This document shows positions 12,737 through 13,996 of a stretch of DNA of 13,996 bases, one piece after another; the first letter of the stretch is position 1; each line of letters starts with the position of its first letter. The notes below the pieces were generated by a model. The model was not told where the DNA came from, did not search any database, and saw nothing but the letters and a program-made list of their open reading frames with translations. The translations under genes and the position numbers were made by a program. This DNA comes from Actinomycetes bacterium. Lineage in GTDB: Bacteria > Actinomycetota > Actinomycetes > Actinomycetales > Cellulomonadaceae. The DNA lies in NCBI GenBank assembly GCA_023388235.1, contig JAEWGQ010000101.1, positions 1-13,996 on the forward strand, read 5' to 3'.

Positions 12737-13732
12737 GTGGTGAGACTGCGACGGGTCCGGATCGACTCCCCCGGGTGGACCCGGCGCCGGGCGGGCCGCG
12801 GGTTCGCGTACCTCGACCTGGACCGCGCGCCCATCCGGGAGGCCGAGCACCTGGACCGGATCGTCGCGCTGGCGATCCCGCCGGCGTGGCAGGACGTGTG
12901 GATCAGCCCCTGGCCGAACGGGCACATCCAGGCCGCCGGCCTCGACGACGCCCGCCGGCGGCAGTACCTGTACCACGAGCAGTGGCGCCGGCGCCGCGAC
13001 CGGCTCAAGCACGACCACGTGCTCGACGTCGCCCGCCGCCTGCCGGCCGCCCGCCGCTCGGTGCGCCGCGACCTGGCGCTGCCGGGGTTCCCCCGGGCGA
13101 AGGCGCTGGCGCTCGCGTTCCGGCTGCTGGACCTCGCGTACTTCCGGGCCGGCGGCGAGGGGTACGCGCAGCGCAACGGGTCGTACGGGCTCGCGACGCT
13201 CCGCCGCGAGCACGTGCAGGTGCTCGCGGACGCCGACGGCGCCGGGACGGCCGTGCGGTTCTGCTACCCGGCGAAGTCCGGCCAGGTGCGCGACGTCGTC
13301 GTCGAGGACGCGCAGGTCGCGGCGCTCGTCGGCACCCTCGTGCGGCGGCGCGGCGGCGGGCCGGAGCTGCTGGCCTGGCAGGACGAGGACGGGTGGCACG
13401 ACATCACCAGCGCCGAGGTGGGCGCCGACGTCAAGCACCGGCTCGGGCCCGACGCCAGCCCGAAGGACTTCCGCACGTGGCACGCGACCGTGCTGGCCGC
13501 GCGCGGGCTCGCGGCCGCCGGCCCGGCGCCGGCCTCGGAGCGCGGACGGCGCCGGGTGGTCGCGCAGGTGGTCAAGGACGTGTCGACCGAGCTCGGCAAC
13601 ACCCCGGCGGTGTGCCGCGCGTCCTACATCGACCCGCGCGTGGTCGAGCTCTGGCTGCACGGCACCACCATCCGGCCGACCCGCTCGCAGGCCGTCGCGG
13701 AGAAGGAGACGCTCGCGCTGCTCCGGGCGTGA
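12737..13732 (+). CDS. DNA topoisomerase IB (poxvirus/bacterial type)
   Basis: The enzyme relaxes supercoiled DNA by nicking one strand through a 3'-phosphotyrosine bond. The 331-residue product is close in length to the Deinococcus enzyme (about 346). The N-terminal domain is about residues 1-90 (IPPAWQDVWISPWPNGHIQA is typical) and the catalytic domain about 95-331. The active site by alignment is R137 in YFRAGGE, K180 in CYPAKSGQ, R246 in KDFRTWHAT, N288 in LGNTPAVCRASY and nucleophile Y297. Vaccinia has His at the N288 position, whereas the Deinococcus enzyme has Asn, so the site is intact for the bacterial subfamily. GTG 12737 is followed by a second GTG codon that could also serve as the start. 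There is no DNA-repair gene beside it. Confidence 0.95.
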   Translation: MVRLRRVRIDSPGWTRRRAGRGFAYLDLDRAPIREAEHLDRIVALAIPPAWQDVWISPWPNGHIQAAGLDDARRRQYLYHEQWRRRRDRLKHDHVLDVARRLPAARRSVRRDLALPGFPRAKALALAFRLLDLAYFRAGGEGYAQRNGSYGLATLRREHVQVLADADGAGTAVRFCYPAKSGQVRDVVVEDAQVAALVGTLVRRRGGGPELLAWQDEDGWHDITSAEVGADVKHRLGPDASPKDFRTWHATVLAARGLAAAGPAPASERGRRRVVAQVVKDVSTELGNTPAVCRASYIDPRVVELWLHGTTIRPTRSQAVAEKETLALLRA

Positions 13733-13737
13733 GGCGC

Positions 13738-13787
13738 GCGAGCACACGCGAGCACACGCGGGCGCACGCGGGCTCGCGCAGGCACGG
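13738..13787. repeat. Five 10-bp tandem units after the topoisomerase gene
   Basis: GCGAGCACAC occurs twice in a row, followed by GCGGGCGCAC, GCGGGCTCGC and GCAGGCACGG, each 10 bp and increasingly diverged. The run starts 6 bp after the topoisomerase stop in the 95-bp gap before the next gene. No inverted-repeat terminator was found in this gap. Confidence 0.7.
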
Positions 13788-13815
13788 CCGGGATGCGCCG
13801 GCCCCGACCCCGACG

Positions 13816-13821
13816 GAGACT
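13816..13821 (+). promoter_or_regulatory. -10 hexamer (or Shine-Dalgarno) for the last gene
   Basis: GAGACT ends 7 nt before GTG 13828, the same hexamer and spacing as for the globin gene. The overlapping GGAG (13815-13818, 9 nt before the start) could instead be a Shine-Dalgarno site, so the two readings cannot be separated here. Confidence 0.45.
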
Positions 13822-13827
13822 GCGAGC

Positions 13828-13996
13828 GTGCCCGACACCTCCCCCGTCGCCGACGACCTCCTGCCCGCGCCCGTGGCCGACACCCTGCCCGGGATCGTGC
13901 CGGGGCTCGGCCCGGACGGCCGCCCCCGGCCCGACGCCCCGCTGGTCGCGGTCACCGGCGTCACCGGCTACGTCGGCGGGCGTCTCGTCCCCGAGC
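13828..13996 (+). CDS. Probable NAD(P)-binding Rossmann-fold oxidoreductase, N-terminal part
   Basis: Only the first 56 codons are present. After a Pro/Asp/Ala-rich lead of about 38 residues, the product reads PLVAVTGVTGYVGGRLVPE, a beta strand followed by a TGxTGYVG dinucleotide-binding loop and the start of helix 1. This is typical of atypical/extended short-chain dehydrogenases and NAD(P)H-binding epimerase-like proteins such as NmrA or DUF2867-linked types. GTG 13828 is the likely start, with GAGACT/GGAG just upstream. The extra lead before the first strand is longer than usual for the family and may mean a later start, although no better site was found. Substrate and subfamily cannot be decided. 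Confidence 0.75.
   Translation, partial: MPDTSPVADDLLPAPVADTLPGIVPGLGPDGRPRPDAPLVAVTGVTGYVGGRLVPE

Noticed and set aside
13598..13600. Asn288 in place of the vaccinia active-site His in topoisomerase IB
   Set aside because: The Deinococcus bacterial enzyme also has Asn at this position, so it is normal for the subfamily and not a lost residue.

Overview
The window is very GC-rich (roughly three quarters G+C by eye), uses GTG starts freely and is dense in genes on both strands. The protein families point to a high-GC actinobacterium, most likely of the Cellulomonas or related Micrococcales type: a PepN like that of Streptomyces, a mycothiol-type nitroreductase homologous to mycobacterial Rv2466c, a group II truncated haemoglobin, a small stand-alone PTS EIIB and a bacterial topoisomerase IB. 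The genus is inference. No rRNA, tRNA, insertion sequence, phage gene or CRISPR array was seen.

Layout. The window opens with the 3' end of an EamA/RhtA-type exporter (+, to 373). Bases 374-1122 carry no credible gene but hold the most unusual structure here: three copies of a roughly 205-bp unit, each headed by a 58-nt near-perfect palindrome, followed by a tandem array of 31-34-bp units built on a GGAG(A/G)CTCC core. This block lies between two convergent gene ends. Next, on the minus strand, are a membrane-anchored six-cysteine protein (1123-1668) and, 15 bp upstream of it in the same operon, a DsbA-fold nitroreductase homologue (1684-2310). Divergent from these is pepN (2563-5178). A perfect 13-bp hairpin separates pepN from the convergent malQ (5245-7404, minus). 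Divergent from malQ is an S9A prolyl oligopeptidase (7557-9749), followed by an MscS-type channel (9850-10869). A second bidirectional hairpin separates mscS from a 76-aa PTS EIIB on the minus strand (10949-11179). The right end is a same-strand series: globin (11292-11789), acyl-CoA thioesterase II (11803-12690), topoisomerase IB (12737-13732) and the start of a probable NAD(P)-binding Rossmann-fold protein (13828 to the edge).

How the genes fit together. Most are housekeeping: peptide turnover (pepN, S9A peptidase), maltodextrin metabolism (malQ), osmotic safety (mscS), sugar phosphotransfer (EIIB), oxygen/redox (globin, nitroreductase) and acyl-CoA turnover (tesB). The nitroreductase/pepN/globin association resembles the Mycobacterium tuberculosis Rv2466c-Rv2467-Rv2470 region, so the window looks like an expanded version of an old actinobacterial neighbourhood. 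Two start modes can be seen: the left-hand genes have clear Shine-Dalgarno sites, while six plus-strand genes from 7557 onward each have a -10-like xAnnnT hexamer 7-8 nt before the start codon, the arrangement expected of leaderless mRNAs.

No proven new system is present. The best candidate for something undescribed is the nested repeat block at 419-1100. The catalytic residues of PepN, MalQ, the S9A peptidase, TesB and topoisomerase IB all look intact. The nitroreductase lacks the second cysteine of the CxxC motif.
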